Of a stretch of 64,000 nucleotides of DNA, positions 33,778 to 41,813 are shown piece by piece. Origin of the DNA: an uncultured Prevotellaceae bacterium. GTDB taxonomy: Bacteria; Bacteroidota; Bacteroidia; Bacteroidales; Bacteroidaceae. Every line of letters begins with the position of its first letter. The first letter of the stretch is position 1. The notes below the pieces were generated by a model. It saw only the letters and a program-made list of their open reading frames with translations, was not told where the DNA came from and searched no databases. The position numbers and the translations under genes are program-made. The stretch is taken from NCBI GenBank assembly GCA_902800185.1, contig CADCDK010000004.1:1-64000 (forward strand), in the 5' to 3' direction.

Positions 33778-34779
33778 TTATAGTTCAAAATCACTCAGAG
33801 AGAAGATTTCCTCTTCGGCCATCTTTTTGCCTCCGACAAACTCCGGCTGCCATGTACGCACATGAATCACGGGGCGTTCTTCGTCAGTGAAGTCCCAAAG
33901 CAGGAAGACATAGCCCTCGTCACTGTAGCGCGAAGACTTCCACTCTTGGAACAACGTTACACCATACATGTTGGGATTGTTCTTTGAACGGGTGATACCA
34001 CCACATTCATCCTGGATGCCTCGTTCACCAATCTGACTGAACTTCACCTCTATATATTTATTACGTGCGAAGGCACGTGAGAGGCTGCTGAGGTATTCTT
34101 CCTTGTTCTGCTTCTTGTAGGTCACGCTGGCAGCCGAAATACCGGTTTCCTTGTCGTACTTCTCCACCACGTTACCCGTGATGATGAGAGCGTCGTCAGA
34201 GAACACCTGTTGAAGCGTGGCAAGGTCTTTCTGACAGTAGGCTGTGCGGAAATGCTCCACATACTTCAGAATCTTCATACGGCGTTCCGTCTCTACGACA
34301 TCCTGACACTGGCCGAAGGTTGCGGCAGTATGGACATCAAGCGAAAAACGGAAGTCGGTAATCTGACCGCTCTTGTCAAACTCCACACATCCCATCTGCA
34401 ACTGCTGGCTTTCGAAAGCTTCGTCATCGGGCTCAACAATGTAGGCGATGTTCTGCATGAGCATACCATTCTGCAAGGGAAGTCCTTCTTCAACGACCTC
34501 CTCGTCATCGCAATAGAAGTGCATATTGCTCCAGATGTTGGTCAGCATACGCTTGGAGTAGTCGTCCATGGGCATGCCGGCGAGGTTCAGGTCACGATTG
34601 TCCTGATGGGCAGCGTTGATCTCGGTCAGCACACGACCTAAATTTGATTGCATCGTTTGTAGCAATGCCTGATTATTATAGTTACTCTGCTGAGTCGTTA
34701 TTGTGACGTTTACGGCATTTACATGGACATTGAATGCCATCGTCAAGATCAGGCATGCTGATAAAAGAATTCTTTTCAT
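33778..34779 (-). CDS. Exported protein with NTF2-like region, tubulin-like operon (333 aa)
   Basis: Signal peptide MKRILLSACLILTMAFNVHVNA. The second half (LKYVEHFRTAYCQKDLATLQQVFSDDALIITGN ... VTLFQEWKSSRYSDEGYVFLLWDF) has the pattern of an SnoaL/NTF2-like domain, a cone-shaped fold that usually binds a ligand or partner. The N-terminal part is unassigned. 26 bp separate it from the upstream gene. The NTF2-like reading is an inference from sequence pattern. Confidence 0.78.
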   Translation of the reverse strand: MKRILLSACLILTMAFNVHVNAVNVTITTQQSNYNNQALLQTMQSNLGRVLTEINAAHQDNRDLNLAGMPMDDYSKRMLTNIWSNMHFYCDDEEVVEEGLPLQNGMLMQNIAYIVEPDDEAFESQQLQMGCVEFDKSGQITDFRFSLDVHTAATFGQCQDVVETERRMKILKYVEHFRTAYCQKDLATLQQVFSDDALIITGNVVEKYDKETGISAASVTYKKQNKEEYLSSLSRAFARNKYIEVKFSQIGERGIQDECGGITRSKNNPNMYGVTLFQEWKSSRYSDEGYVFLLWDFTDEERPVIHVRTWQPEFVGGKKMAEEEIFSLSDFEL

Positions 34780-34805
34780 ATCTGTATGTTTTTATAAATC
34801 ACCCA

Positions 34806-35516
34806 CTAAATCTTCACGCCGACAGCTCCTAAGCCTTTATAGTTATGGATGTCATCGGCGGTATTGGTCTTCAAGTTCACACGATTTTTACCCTCACTCA
34901 GCACACTACGCACATTTCCGTCAGCATCGAAGATAATCAGTATGAATTCCTCGGGCTTAGCAAGATTCTTGTACATGGCATAGCTCTGGATTTTGCCCTG
35001 CTGCTTCATATCAGCCAACTGTGTCTTCAGTTCGGCAAAGGTCTCGAAACTGAGGATTTTCGCAAGGACTTGTTCACGGGGAGAGGCTGCAGGAACTGGT
35101 TCTTCCGGAATTTCCGATGATACGGCATTCTCGGGAACATCCATGCTTCCTGATGCGTCTTGAACCTCCTCCCCAGGTTCCTCCTCGTCAGGCACAATAT
35201 CAATAGCCTTGACGTAGAGGAAGGCACGGAACAGGTTGGCACGCGGAATTTCGATCTTCTCGACATTATAAACATCGCTGGCCTTGGCATTCTCGTTGAC
35301 GTACTTCGCCTTTGCAATATAGGCATTGATGTTGGAGTATAACTTCTCTTCAGCCTGTTCGAAGGCATCCTGTTCGGTGTTCGCTGTCACGTCGGCATAG
35401 ATATACTCACCGCTCTTCTTGATATCGGCTATCTGCCGTTTGCGCTCGTCCAGCGACTGCGCCAAACAAATCACAGCAGACAACATCAGGAACAATATGG
35501 TTGTGAATCTTTTCAT
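34806..35516 (-). CDS. Exported protein of unknown function, tubulin-like operon (236 aa)
   Basis: Signal peptide MKRFTTILFLMLSAVICLAQ. The mature N-terminal part (GEYIYADVTANTEQDAFEQAEEKLYSNINAYI) resembles the LPP20/DUF6146-like secreted helical units seen in Bacteroidetes. A Pro/Glu-rich linker follows, then a C-terminal domain (FETFAELKTQLADMKQQGKIQSY ... EEFILIIFDADGNVRSVLSEG). I chose the start at 35516, 4 bp after the upstream stop, because it begins the signal peptide; an ATG at 35528 would add four residues and overlap the upstream gene by 8 bp. Confidence 0.78.
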   Translation of the reverse strand: MKRFTTILFLMLSAVICLAQSLDERKRQIADIKKSGEYIYADVTANTEQDAFEQAEEKLYSNINAYIAKAKYVNENAKASDVYNVEKIEIPRANLFRAFLYVKAIDIVPDEEEPGEEVQDASGSMDVPENAVSSEIPEEPVPAASPREQVLAKILSFETFAELKTQLADMKQQGKIQSYAMYKNLAKPEEFILIIFDADGNVRSVLSEGKNRVNLKTNTADDIHNYKGLGAVGVKI

Positions 35517-35520
35517 GTAG

Positions 35521-36630
35521 TCATTCATTGATAGGTTGATAATCTTTTGGATTCAGTGTCTTTTCGGAGACATTAAACAAAGGAATATAGGTGTATAACC
35601 GTCCATAGACAGTACTCAGCTCGGGCGCTGTAACCACGGTCGTAGGCACTCGCACACTGAGCATGTGAAGATATCCTCCCTTTCGGTTGACCAGGAAAAC
35701 CGTTCCTGTATAGTCACTTTTTTCCTTTGTCTTCATTCCGTAATAAGGTTCACATCCCTCGTCCAAGCATTGCTGCAGGAACTGCCGGTATGTGGCATGA
35801 AGGGAGTCTGTTGTGTATCCGTACTGATCAGAGACGACGATAAGTCCGATGCGAGGGTCACAGTTTGCATCCAGCATCACATTGGCGATAGACTGGGTCG
35901 GCCGGTTCATGGATGCCACAAGATGCCATTGTCCGTCTTGGTTTGTATAATAACGGTCGCCACGCACTTTCGAGGTAATAAAAGTTCCCCCTTTATACAC
36001 GTATTCATGTGCATCTTGAGGAAATACTATTTGCATCGGAAAATCGGTTGGTTCCTTGATGCGGGAAAGTGTAAGCATGAACCTTTTTTCCAACTCAATC
36101 TCTGTGCAGCCCGATATCAGCTGGTAGTCCATATCGAAGGAGAACTGCAACTTCACCTGTCCATTGACAGCCCATTCCACTCGATACACCTTGAGGTCAA
36201 CATGATTCTCCGAGAACTCTGCCGTAGAATCTAATGACAAGGCTGTGGCCGCGTTTCCAACACCAAAGTGAACCTTGTCCCACCCCATCTTTGTTCCAGT
36301 TTCCGTCTCTCTTGGTGATGCGTTGCGCTCCAGGAGATAACGTTCCAAGAAATCATAGATGGGTGAAGGATAGATCGCTCGCAAGGCGGAGGGGAAGAGT
36401 TTCAATCCGATGTGTTCCACCTCGCCCCACTCGTTGACACGCACGACCAACGTGCGACCTTGATACCTATAGGCTTCGCAGACTCCTGTCTGCAGGGTAT
36501 CCAGCTGCGAGAGTTTCAGGTAGTTAGCCATGCCCTGCAGCCGCTGGGTAGCAAATGTCGCTGTGCCGGCTTGCATTTGACAAGTCAGCAACAGCGACAT
36601 CAGGGTTATGAACATCGGTTTGAACTTCAT
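35521..36630 (-). CDS. Exported protein of unknown function, tubulin-like operon (369 aa)
   Basis: Signal peptide MKFKPMFITLMSLLLTCQMQA. The mature protein is strand-rich with no motif I recognise; notable pieces are RTLVVRVNEWGEVEHIGLKLF near residue 60 and RVEWAVNGQVKLQFSFDMDYQL near 150. It looks like a periplasmic or surface beta protein. 26 bp separate it from the zinc-ribbon gene upstream. First of five consecutive exported products in this operon. Confidence 0.75.
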   Translation of the reverse strand: MKFKPMFITLMSLLLTCQMQAGTATFATQRLQGMANYLKLSQLDTLQTGVCEAYRYQGRTLVVRVNEWGEVEHIGLKLFPSALRAIYPSPIYDFLERYLLERNASPRETETGTKMGWDKVHFGVGNAATALSLDSTAEFSENHVDLKVYRVEWAVNGQVKLQFSFDMDYQLISGCTEIELEKRFMLTLSRIKEPTDFPMQIVFPQDAHEYVYKGGTFITSKVRGDRYYTNQDGQWHLVASMNRPTQSIANVMLDANCDPRIGLIVVSDQYGYTTDSLHATYRQFLQQCLDEGCEPYYGMKTKEKSDYTGTVFLVNRKGGYLHMLSVRVPTTVVTAPELSTVYGRLYTYIPLFNVSEKTLNPKDYQPINE

Positions 36631-36656
36631 ACGTTCTCCTCCTTGACTTCAGTTCC

Positions 36657-37346
36657 TTAGTACTTGATCTTGATGACGTTTCCGTCCTTCTTGGAGATGG
36701 TTCCTACCTGAAGGAATCCATTGCTGAAGACACCATCAACAGTCTCGCCCGGCTCTCCAAAAACATCTTCTCCTGTCTTGAAGTTCCGTCCAGCCTTATG
36801 ACTGCTCTTGAATGTCATCACACCAGCACCATCTGGCTTGCCATTTCTCAACTCACCAGAATAGGTTGCATAGCCGAGGTTGACAGTTCCGCGTCCATTG
36901 GTAACGGCTTTCGGTGCAGCGGGCTTGTCAGCCTTTGGAGTCTTGGCTACGTCCTCAGTCTTGGGGGCTGCCGGTTTTGCTTCTTCAGCCTTTTTCTCTG
37001 CGGGAGCTTCTGCTACCTCAGTGGCAACCGTGTCCACTTTCTCCGCAGCAACTTCGGTCTTCACGGGTTCTTTCTTTTCAGAATCGTCACCACCCATTGC
37101 GAAGTAAGCACCAGCACCACCGCCGATCACGACGAGCGCAGCGACAATACCGCCAATGAGCTTCGTGTTCATGCCCTTCTTGGGAGGCGGACACTCGCGG
37201 AGGGGTTTGCCACATTCAGGGTTAGAGCAAACGAAGTCCTTACGGGCAGGGATTTCCTGTACTTCTTTTTCTTTACACTTGGGACAGTTGTCATTCAGAC
37301 AGATACCATATCTGTAACGCAGACGTTCATTACTTCTTGTTGCCAT
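36657..37346 (-). CDS. Zinc-ribbon, single-TM protein with C-terminal MORN-like repeat (229 aa)
   Basis: Residues 1-55 carry Cys pairs (CLNDNCPKC ... CSNPECGKPL) typical of a zinc ribbon on the cytoplasmic side. One membrane helix follows at about 60-83 (LIGGIVAALVVIGGGAGAYF). A low-complexity Ala/Lys/Glu/Pro linker of about 65 residues leads to a C-terminal domain with a MORN-like unit (YSGELRNGKPDGAGVMTF) and VDGVFSNGFLQVG. The layout suggests a bridge: zinc ribbon near the tubulin-like protein, MORN-like domain in the periplasm near the exported proteins. It lies 42 bp after the tubulin-like gene. Confidence 0.82.
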   Translation of the reverse strand: MATRSNERLRYRYGICLNDNCPKCKEKEVQEIPARKDFVCSNPECGKPLRECPPPKKGMNTKLIGGIVAALVVIGGGAGAYFAMGGDDSEKKEPVKTEVAAEKVDTVATEVAEAPAEKKAEEAKPAAPKTEDVAKTPKADKPAAPKAVTNGRGTVNLGYATYSGELRNGKPDGAGVMTFKSSHKAGRNFKTGEDVFGEPGETVDGVFSNGFLQVGTISKKDGNVIKIKY

Positions 37347-37388
37347 TGTTTTCGTTATTTTATTTTGTCGATATTACCTTATTATATA

Positions 37389-40300
37389 TTACATCATTGG
37401 GGGAGGGGTTGGTCCACCCATTGGCGGGGGCACAGCACCGGGGGCAGGAGTTGCGGGGGCAAAGAGTGCCTGCAACTGTGGAACCTGACTGGCGGGAGCC
37501 CATGCCGGCATTCCTTCCATCCAAACCATCGTCTGAGCGGTGAATACGCCTTGCTGTGCGTATTGCTTGCACTGGTCGTAGCTGTAGGGACCATATTGCT
37601 GCCCATTGATGAACATATAGAGTTGGATGGCCGGTACTTGCGGCTGAGGGATAGCGCCTGGTCCGGGAGGAGGTCCACCGGCAGGAGAGCCAAATGGATT
37701 GGGAGCCGGCTGCTGCGGTCCGACGGGATTCGGCTGCTTAGCGGCTGCTTCTTTTTCGGCATTCTGGCGAGCAATCTCCTCTGCGTTATCTACTGCGAAG
37801 AGTGAAGGCAGCTGAGAGCCGTCGCCCTCGCTGTGCAACAGAATGGCATTGCCGGCATCCGTAGCCTGGTTGCCTGTGTGCAGGAATTGCTCGTAGCGCT
37901 CTTTGTACGGGCTCATCCATTCGATAGCGCGAACAGGGAAGCAGTAGGATACGGTGATGATGCTCAGTTCGTCCTTGCGCGGGCTCTTGCGATTGATGGT
38001 AATCGTTGTGCGCGATGTGCTTTGGTTGAACGAGTTCTTGAAAGCTTCCTCCAGCTTGTCGGCAAACTTCTTCAGGCCTTCATTCTCATCGGGCGAAGGA
38101 ATGCTGACCAGGATGGCCTTCTTGTTGATGCTGGCGGGATTGGTCGGACTGAGGTTGCCCTCGTTATTGCGCAGGTGCAACTGCATCTGATCGTTGTTGA
38201 GCTTCAGATAGACACCGCTCTGGTTCACAATCTTCGTGGCAAAAGCCTTGATGTCATCATCTGTCTTCAGCTTCTGTTGCAGCTGAGTGAGGATATTGAG
38301 TCCGAGAACCTTGCTGTCACTCTCGGCTTTTTCATCATGCTTGGTCTTCACAATCTGTGAGAGCTTCACATCGAAAGCATCCTTGATGTCGTCAACGCTG
38401 ATATCGTTGGCAAGATGTCCGAAGGTGGTGAAGTCGCTTTGCGGCAGGATGGTCTCACGCAGTTGGCGTGCGATGTTCGGCATGTCAACCTTGTCAACCT
38501 TCACTTCTACCTCAAACTCGCTCATGGCTTCGTCCTCGCTCACCTCGATGATGGCACCACGCATGTCTTCCAAGCCCTTGTTGACCTTGTTCTGTGCAGT
38601 AACCAACTTCTCTGTTTCCTCAATGGCATCATTGATTTTCTGTCCGAAGACGGAGATGTCGGCATCCATCTTACCAAGTTCCACGAATACACGTGCAGCC
38701 AGTTTCTTGGCAAACTCCCAAGCCACGAGCTTGGTCTTTGCCGTATAGTAGTCGGTCAGGATGTCCTGATGCTCCGCATAGCGGCGTGCACCGACGTTCA
38801 CCATGCGCTGCAGAATACCGAGATTGCTCCATTCAGCGACATTGTCCTGACGGTCGGCATCAATGGCTTCGTAGTTCTCTTTTTCTTCTTTGGATTTGGC
38901 TTCTAACTCCTGACGGATTTCTCCCATGCGTTCCAGCAACAGTTTGGAGACTTTCTGCAGCTCAACGATGGAAACATCGCCAATCTTCCACTTATTGAAG
39001 AGTTCATGCTCTACCTTGCGGCGCACCTCACGTGCAATTTCCGGAATGGCTTTCTCCTTGCCGGCATAGAAGGCCTCAACACCTTCTTCACGGAAGTGGT
39101 TGTTGTAGAACTCGCCCATGATGTTGTCGAGTTCGTTCAGCGGACAGCTGGCGCGTTTGGCTTCCTCTGCATATCCAATGGCCTTGTCATGCCAATAGTC
39201 ATTGAAGGTCTGCTCGTCCTTGTCACTTTCCAGAATCTTCTGTTCGTAGGTAAGGTGAAGGTCGTCAAGCATCCAGTTTTGCATGTTGTCCTTGTTCAGG
39301 TAGTCCTTGCGGTAGTCCTTGTTACGCTCCTCATTGACGAAGCCCTGATTCTCACGCCAGTTGTTATACTTGAACTGATAGAGAACACTTTCACCCACCG
39401 TGTAGGTGATGTGCTTCAGTACGCGCAGCTCAGGATACATGACACGCTTGATACCGAAAGAATTGACTTTCTTGGTACGTGCTACGGGAATACGGCCGTC
39501 AGCTCCAGCGTTGGCGGTTTCGTCGTACTCGTAAGCAAAGTCATCCATGTTCTCAAAGTTGTATGCGCGGACAATGTCTTCATTCACAGAGTCGCCCTCG
39601 TTGACGAAGAATACACGTGCAAAGACGTAGTCGCTGACAATCTTGGGCAGCTCCTTCAGTGAGTTGATGGTCAGACCATTCTCGTTGACGTTGCTATAGA
39701 CGGTCAGACCGTCAGCCACGCCCTTCACGCGATCGTTCTGCAGCTTGGCTGGGCCACTGCCTGTTACGTCGTGCGGGAACCAGCGTCCTGCTTGCAAGGC
39801 ATTCAGTTCATTCAGGGCTGCATATCCGTTTTGATAGTAGCGTCCCTGGTCCATGTCGCTCTTCGGGAGGTTCATTTCCGGAATCATGGCATAGACGAGA
39901 ATCTTGGCATTGGGGAATGTCTTGCGGGTCTGTGTGGTGACGTCGATGATGGAACCAGAGCCTGTTCCACCTGCCAGACCAGCGAAAATATGAATGGTTG
40001 TCTTGCTGGAATCGCCGGAAATATGTTCGCAACGTGCATAAGCATCACGCAGACTGTTGACATATCCCACTGCATTAGCGGCAAAGAGCAGACGACCGGC
40101 GCGGCGCTTCTGTCCTGCTGCTTGTCCGAGTGAGCCGATGGCAGACTTCACGGCGCCAACGTTCTCAACGATACCCTTGACTGAGGGATAGTTGCCAATG
40201 TGGTCAAGGATATGTTCCACATCTACTGCCTTGATGTTCAGGAATTCGTTGCGAGTGAACGAGGCATCCTGTCCCATGACGCGGAAGTCGGCGCGGGCCT

Positions 40301-40487
40301 TTCCGTCCTGTGGCATCATCTCGTCTGTGGAGTCCACATAGAGCAGGGCTACAGGCTGTTTCTTACGTTCTTCCTGTGTAGGAAATTCCTCAAACATGCG
40401 CATCTTGAATGCGCGGAGAATCTTACCTCCAGTACCACCCAGTCCAACAAGGATGTGGTTACTGTTGCAAAAGCTTGTTTGTGCCAT
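37389..40487 (-). CDS. Tubulin/FtsZ-superfamily GTPase (Tubulin_2-like) with C-terminal GYF_2 domain
   Basis: 1032 aa. The N-terminus NHILVGLGGTGGKILRAFK has the Gly-rich loop of the superfamily, and FAGLAGGTGSGSIID (GGTGSG at residues 173-178) is the tubulin/FtsZ signature that binds GTP phosphates. The next 500 residues include long helical and coiled-coil regions (EIRQELEAKSKEEKENYEAI; EETEKLVTAQNKVNKGLEDM). After a Pro/Gln/Gly linker, residues about 955-1009 form a GYF_2/DUF4339 domain (FINGQQYGPYSYDQCKQYAQQG ... MVWMEGMPAWAPAS), and the end is Pro-rich. Tubulin_2-type proteins have been predicted to act in membrane remodelling. It is much longer than FtsZ (about 400 aa) and is encoded with membrane and exported partners. 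Confidence 0.88.
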   Translation of the reverse strand: MAQTSFCNSNHILVGLGGTGGKILRAFKMRMFEEFPTQEERKKQPVALLYVDSTDEMMPQDGKARADFRVMGQDASFTRNEFLNIKAVDVEHILDHIGNYPSVKGIVENVGAVKSAIGSLGQAAGQKRRAGRLLFAANAVGYVNSLRDAYARCEHISGDSSKTTIHIFAGLAGGTGSGSIIDVTTQTRKTFPNAKILVYAMIPEMNLPKSDMDQGRYYQNGYAALNELNALQAGRWFPHDVTGSGPAKLQNDRVKGVADGLTVYSNVNENGLTINSLKELPKIVSDYVFARVFFVNEGDSVNEDIVRAYNFENMDDFAYEYDETANAGADGRIPVARTKKVNSFGIKRVMYPELRVLKHITYTVGESVLYQFKYNNWRENQGFVNEERNKDYRKDYLNKDNMQNWMLDDLHLTYEQKILESDKDEQTFNDYWHDKAIGYAEEAKRASCPLNELDNIMGEFYNNHFREEGVEAFYAGKEKAIPEIAREVRRKVEHELFNKWKIGDVSIVELQKVSKLLLERMGEIRQELEAKSKEEKENYEAIDADRQDNVAEWSNLGILQRMVNVGARRYAEHQDILTDYYTAKTKLVAWEFAKKLAARVFVELGKMDADISVFGQKINDAIEETEKLVTAQNKVNKGLEDMRGAIIEVSEDEAMSEFEVEVKVDKVDMPNIARQLRETILPQSDFTTFGHLANDISVDDIKDAFDVKLSQIVKTKHDEKAESDSKVLGLNILTQLQQKLKTDDDIKAFATKIVNQSGVYLKLNNDQMQLHLRNNEGNLSPTNPASINKKAILVSIPSPDENEGLKKFADKLEEAFKNSFNQSTSRTTITINRKSPRKDELSIITVSYCFPVRAIEWMSPYKERYEQFLHTGNQATDAGNAILLHSEGDGSQLPSLFAVDNAEEIARQNAEKEAAAKQPNPVGPQQPAPNPFGSPAGGPPPGPGAIPQPQVPAIQLYMFINGQQYGPYSYDQCKQYAQQGVFTAQTMVWMEGMPAWAPASQVPQLQALFAPATPAPGAVPPPMGGPTPPPMM

Positions 40488-40548
40488 AGATTGTTTAATA
40501 TTTGTGTGAATATATTTTCGATGATCAATGATGGGGCTTCAAGTTGCC

Positions 40549-41184
40549 TTATACCCTTCTTCTGCGTGATCCCACTCGTTGGCGCGAGCTGCCGTAGGCC
40601 GAAGGCCGACTGCTGTCGGTACGGTTGCGCGACTGTCGGTCTTCGCGGTTGATGTTACGCTGTAGGTCCATGGTCTTGATGACGGCAACAGCTCCCACGA
40701 CAACGAATCCGAGACACCAAAGCAGTCTCCGTATGATATAATTGCGCATGAACGAGCGCATCTCCTCAGCAATGGCGTGCGGCAGCTGTTCTGCATTCCA
40801 ACCGGTAAACTCACCGCCGGAGATATAGTGTTCAAGCAAGGGGAAATCGGCTATCAAATGTTGGATGGCATCATCAGCCTGCTCTTCGGAAATCTCCTGG
40901 AAAGGCCGATAATACTGTTCCATGATCGTTTGTACCTCTGCCTCGTAATAGTCGGTCGTACTGATGATTTTCAGCGCACCGACAATGAAGGTACACTGGA
41001 AAGAAAGCAACAGGAACAATACTCCTCCTATGACGTAGCTAATAGGGGTGAACATAGCATTCTTGTACCAGCCCTTGATGAGGAAGACAAACAGTCCCAT
41101 GCAAGCTGCTGCAATAAAAATACCCCAAAACAGGCTGCTCAGAGAGTATTTCAGAATATCTGCAAGTACAGAAAACGAGAACAT
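40549..41184 (-). CDS. Inner-membrane protein, first gene of the tubulin-like operon (211 aa)
   Basis: Two N-terminal helices (SLFWGIFIAAACMGLFVFLI; YVIGGVLFLLLSFQCTFIVGAL), a soluble loop of about 85 residues, a third helix near residue 160 (LLWCLGFVVVGAVAVI), and a short Arg/Ser-rich tail ending SRRRRV that should be cytoplasmic. Not recognised. The soluble segment with YYRPFQEISEEQADDAIQHL is likely periplasmic if the tail is inside. It is followed after 61 bp by the tubulin-like gene, so it is a candidate membrane anchor for that protein, possibly through the basic tail. Confidence 0.78.
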   Translation of the reverse strand: MFSFSVLADILKYSLSSLFWGIFIAAACMGLFVFLIKGWYKNAMFTPISYVIGGVLFLLLSFQCTFIVGALKIISTTDYYEAEVQTIMEQYYRPFQEISEEQADDAIQHLIADFPLLEHYISGGEFTGWNAEQLPHAIAEEMRSFMRNYIIRRLLWCLGFVVVGAVAVIKTMDLQRNINREDRQSRNRTDSSRPSAYGSSRQRVGSRRRRV

Positions 41185-41213
41185 TTTTTCTTTTTTTTAA
41201 AGGTTAGTGGAGA

Positions 41214-41221
41214 CAAAGGTA
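41214..41221 (-). promoter_or_regulatory. Promoter box of the tubulin-like operon
   Basis: Minus strand TACCTTTG, 30 nt before the first ATG. The upstream DNA is A/T-rich without a clear TTG. No other good box was noticed in the short gaps of the operon. Confidence 0.6.
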
Positions 41222-41323
41222 AAAAAAGTTTTATAAAAAAGAAATATTTTCCTCGCTTTTTTTTGTTGGAATGACTATTTTTGGGCTTATTTTTTGTATG
41301 ATTGAAACATTTCGGGACGTTTT

Positions 41324-41803
41324 TCAGTCGATTTCCATTTCTTCCGCATCGGGCAGACAACGCCGTACAAGATCATACGAAAAGCCGCGTCCGAGTGCGA
41401 ATCTGGCCAGCTTCATGGTATGTTCGTAGTCGGAAGAGGCTTTCACCGTGCGTGCCTTTGCCTTCAGCAACGGGCGAAGTACGTTGAGATAGGTCTCATC
41501 GTCAACCTCGTCGAGCACCTGCTTGCGCAGGCCTGGGTCAATGCCTTTCTGCCAGAGTGCCTGCTCAATGCGCCGCCTTCCCCATTGGTTATACGTGATC
41601 TTGTCGTTGACAAAGGCACGTGCAAAACGTTCATCGTCAACATATCGCTCGGTCACAAGCCGTTCCATCAGTCGTGTCTGAACAGCCTCGTCGAGATGCC
41701 ATTGGCGCATCTTCTCAAGCATCTCTCCCGAAGAGTGCTCTCCGTGGGCGCAGAGTGCCATCAGTTTCTGCAAGGCTTGCTGCTCGTTGATTTCCTTTTC
41801 CAT
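41324..41803 (-). CDS. recX: Regulatory protein RecX
   Basis: 159 aa, all helical. Conserved pieces are LMALCAHGEHSSGEMLEKM, LVTERYVDDERFARAFVNDKI and QWGRRRIEQALWQKGI, the three-helix repeats of RecX, which binds RecA filaments and modulates their growth. recA is not adjacent. It lies 10 bp after the ribD-prmC fusion, so it is probably cotranscribed with it and perhaps with xerD. Confidence 0.92.
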   Translation of the reverse strand: MEKEINEQQALQKLMALCAHGEHSSGEMLEKMRQWHLDEAVQTRLMERLVTERYVDDERFARAFVNDKITYNQWGRRRIEQALWQKGIDPGLRKQVLDEVDDETYLNVLRPLLKAKARTVKASSDYEHTMKLARFALGRGFSYDLVRRCLPDAEEMEID

Positions 41804-41813
41804 GGTTCTCTGG

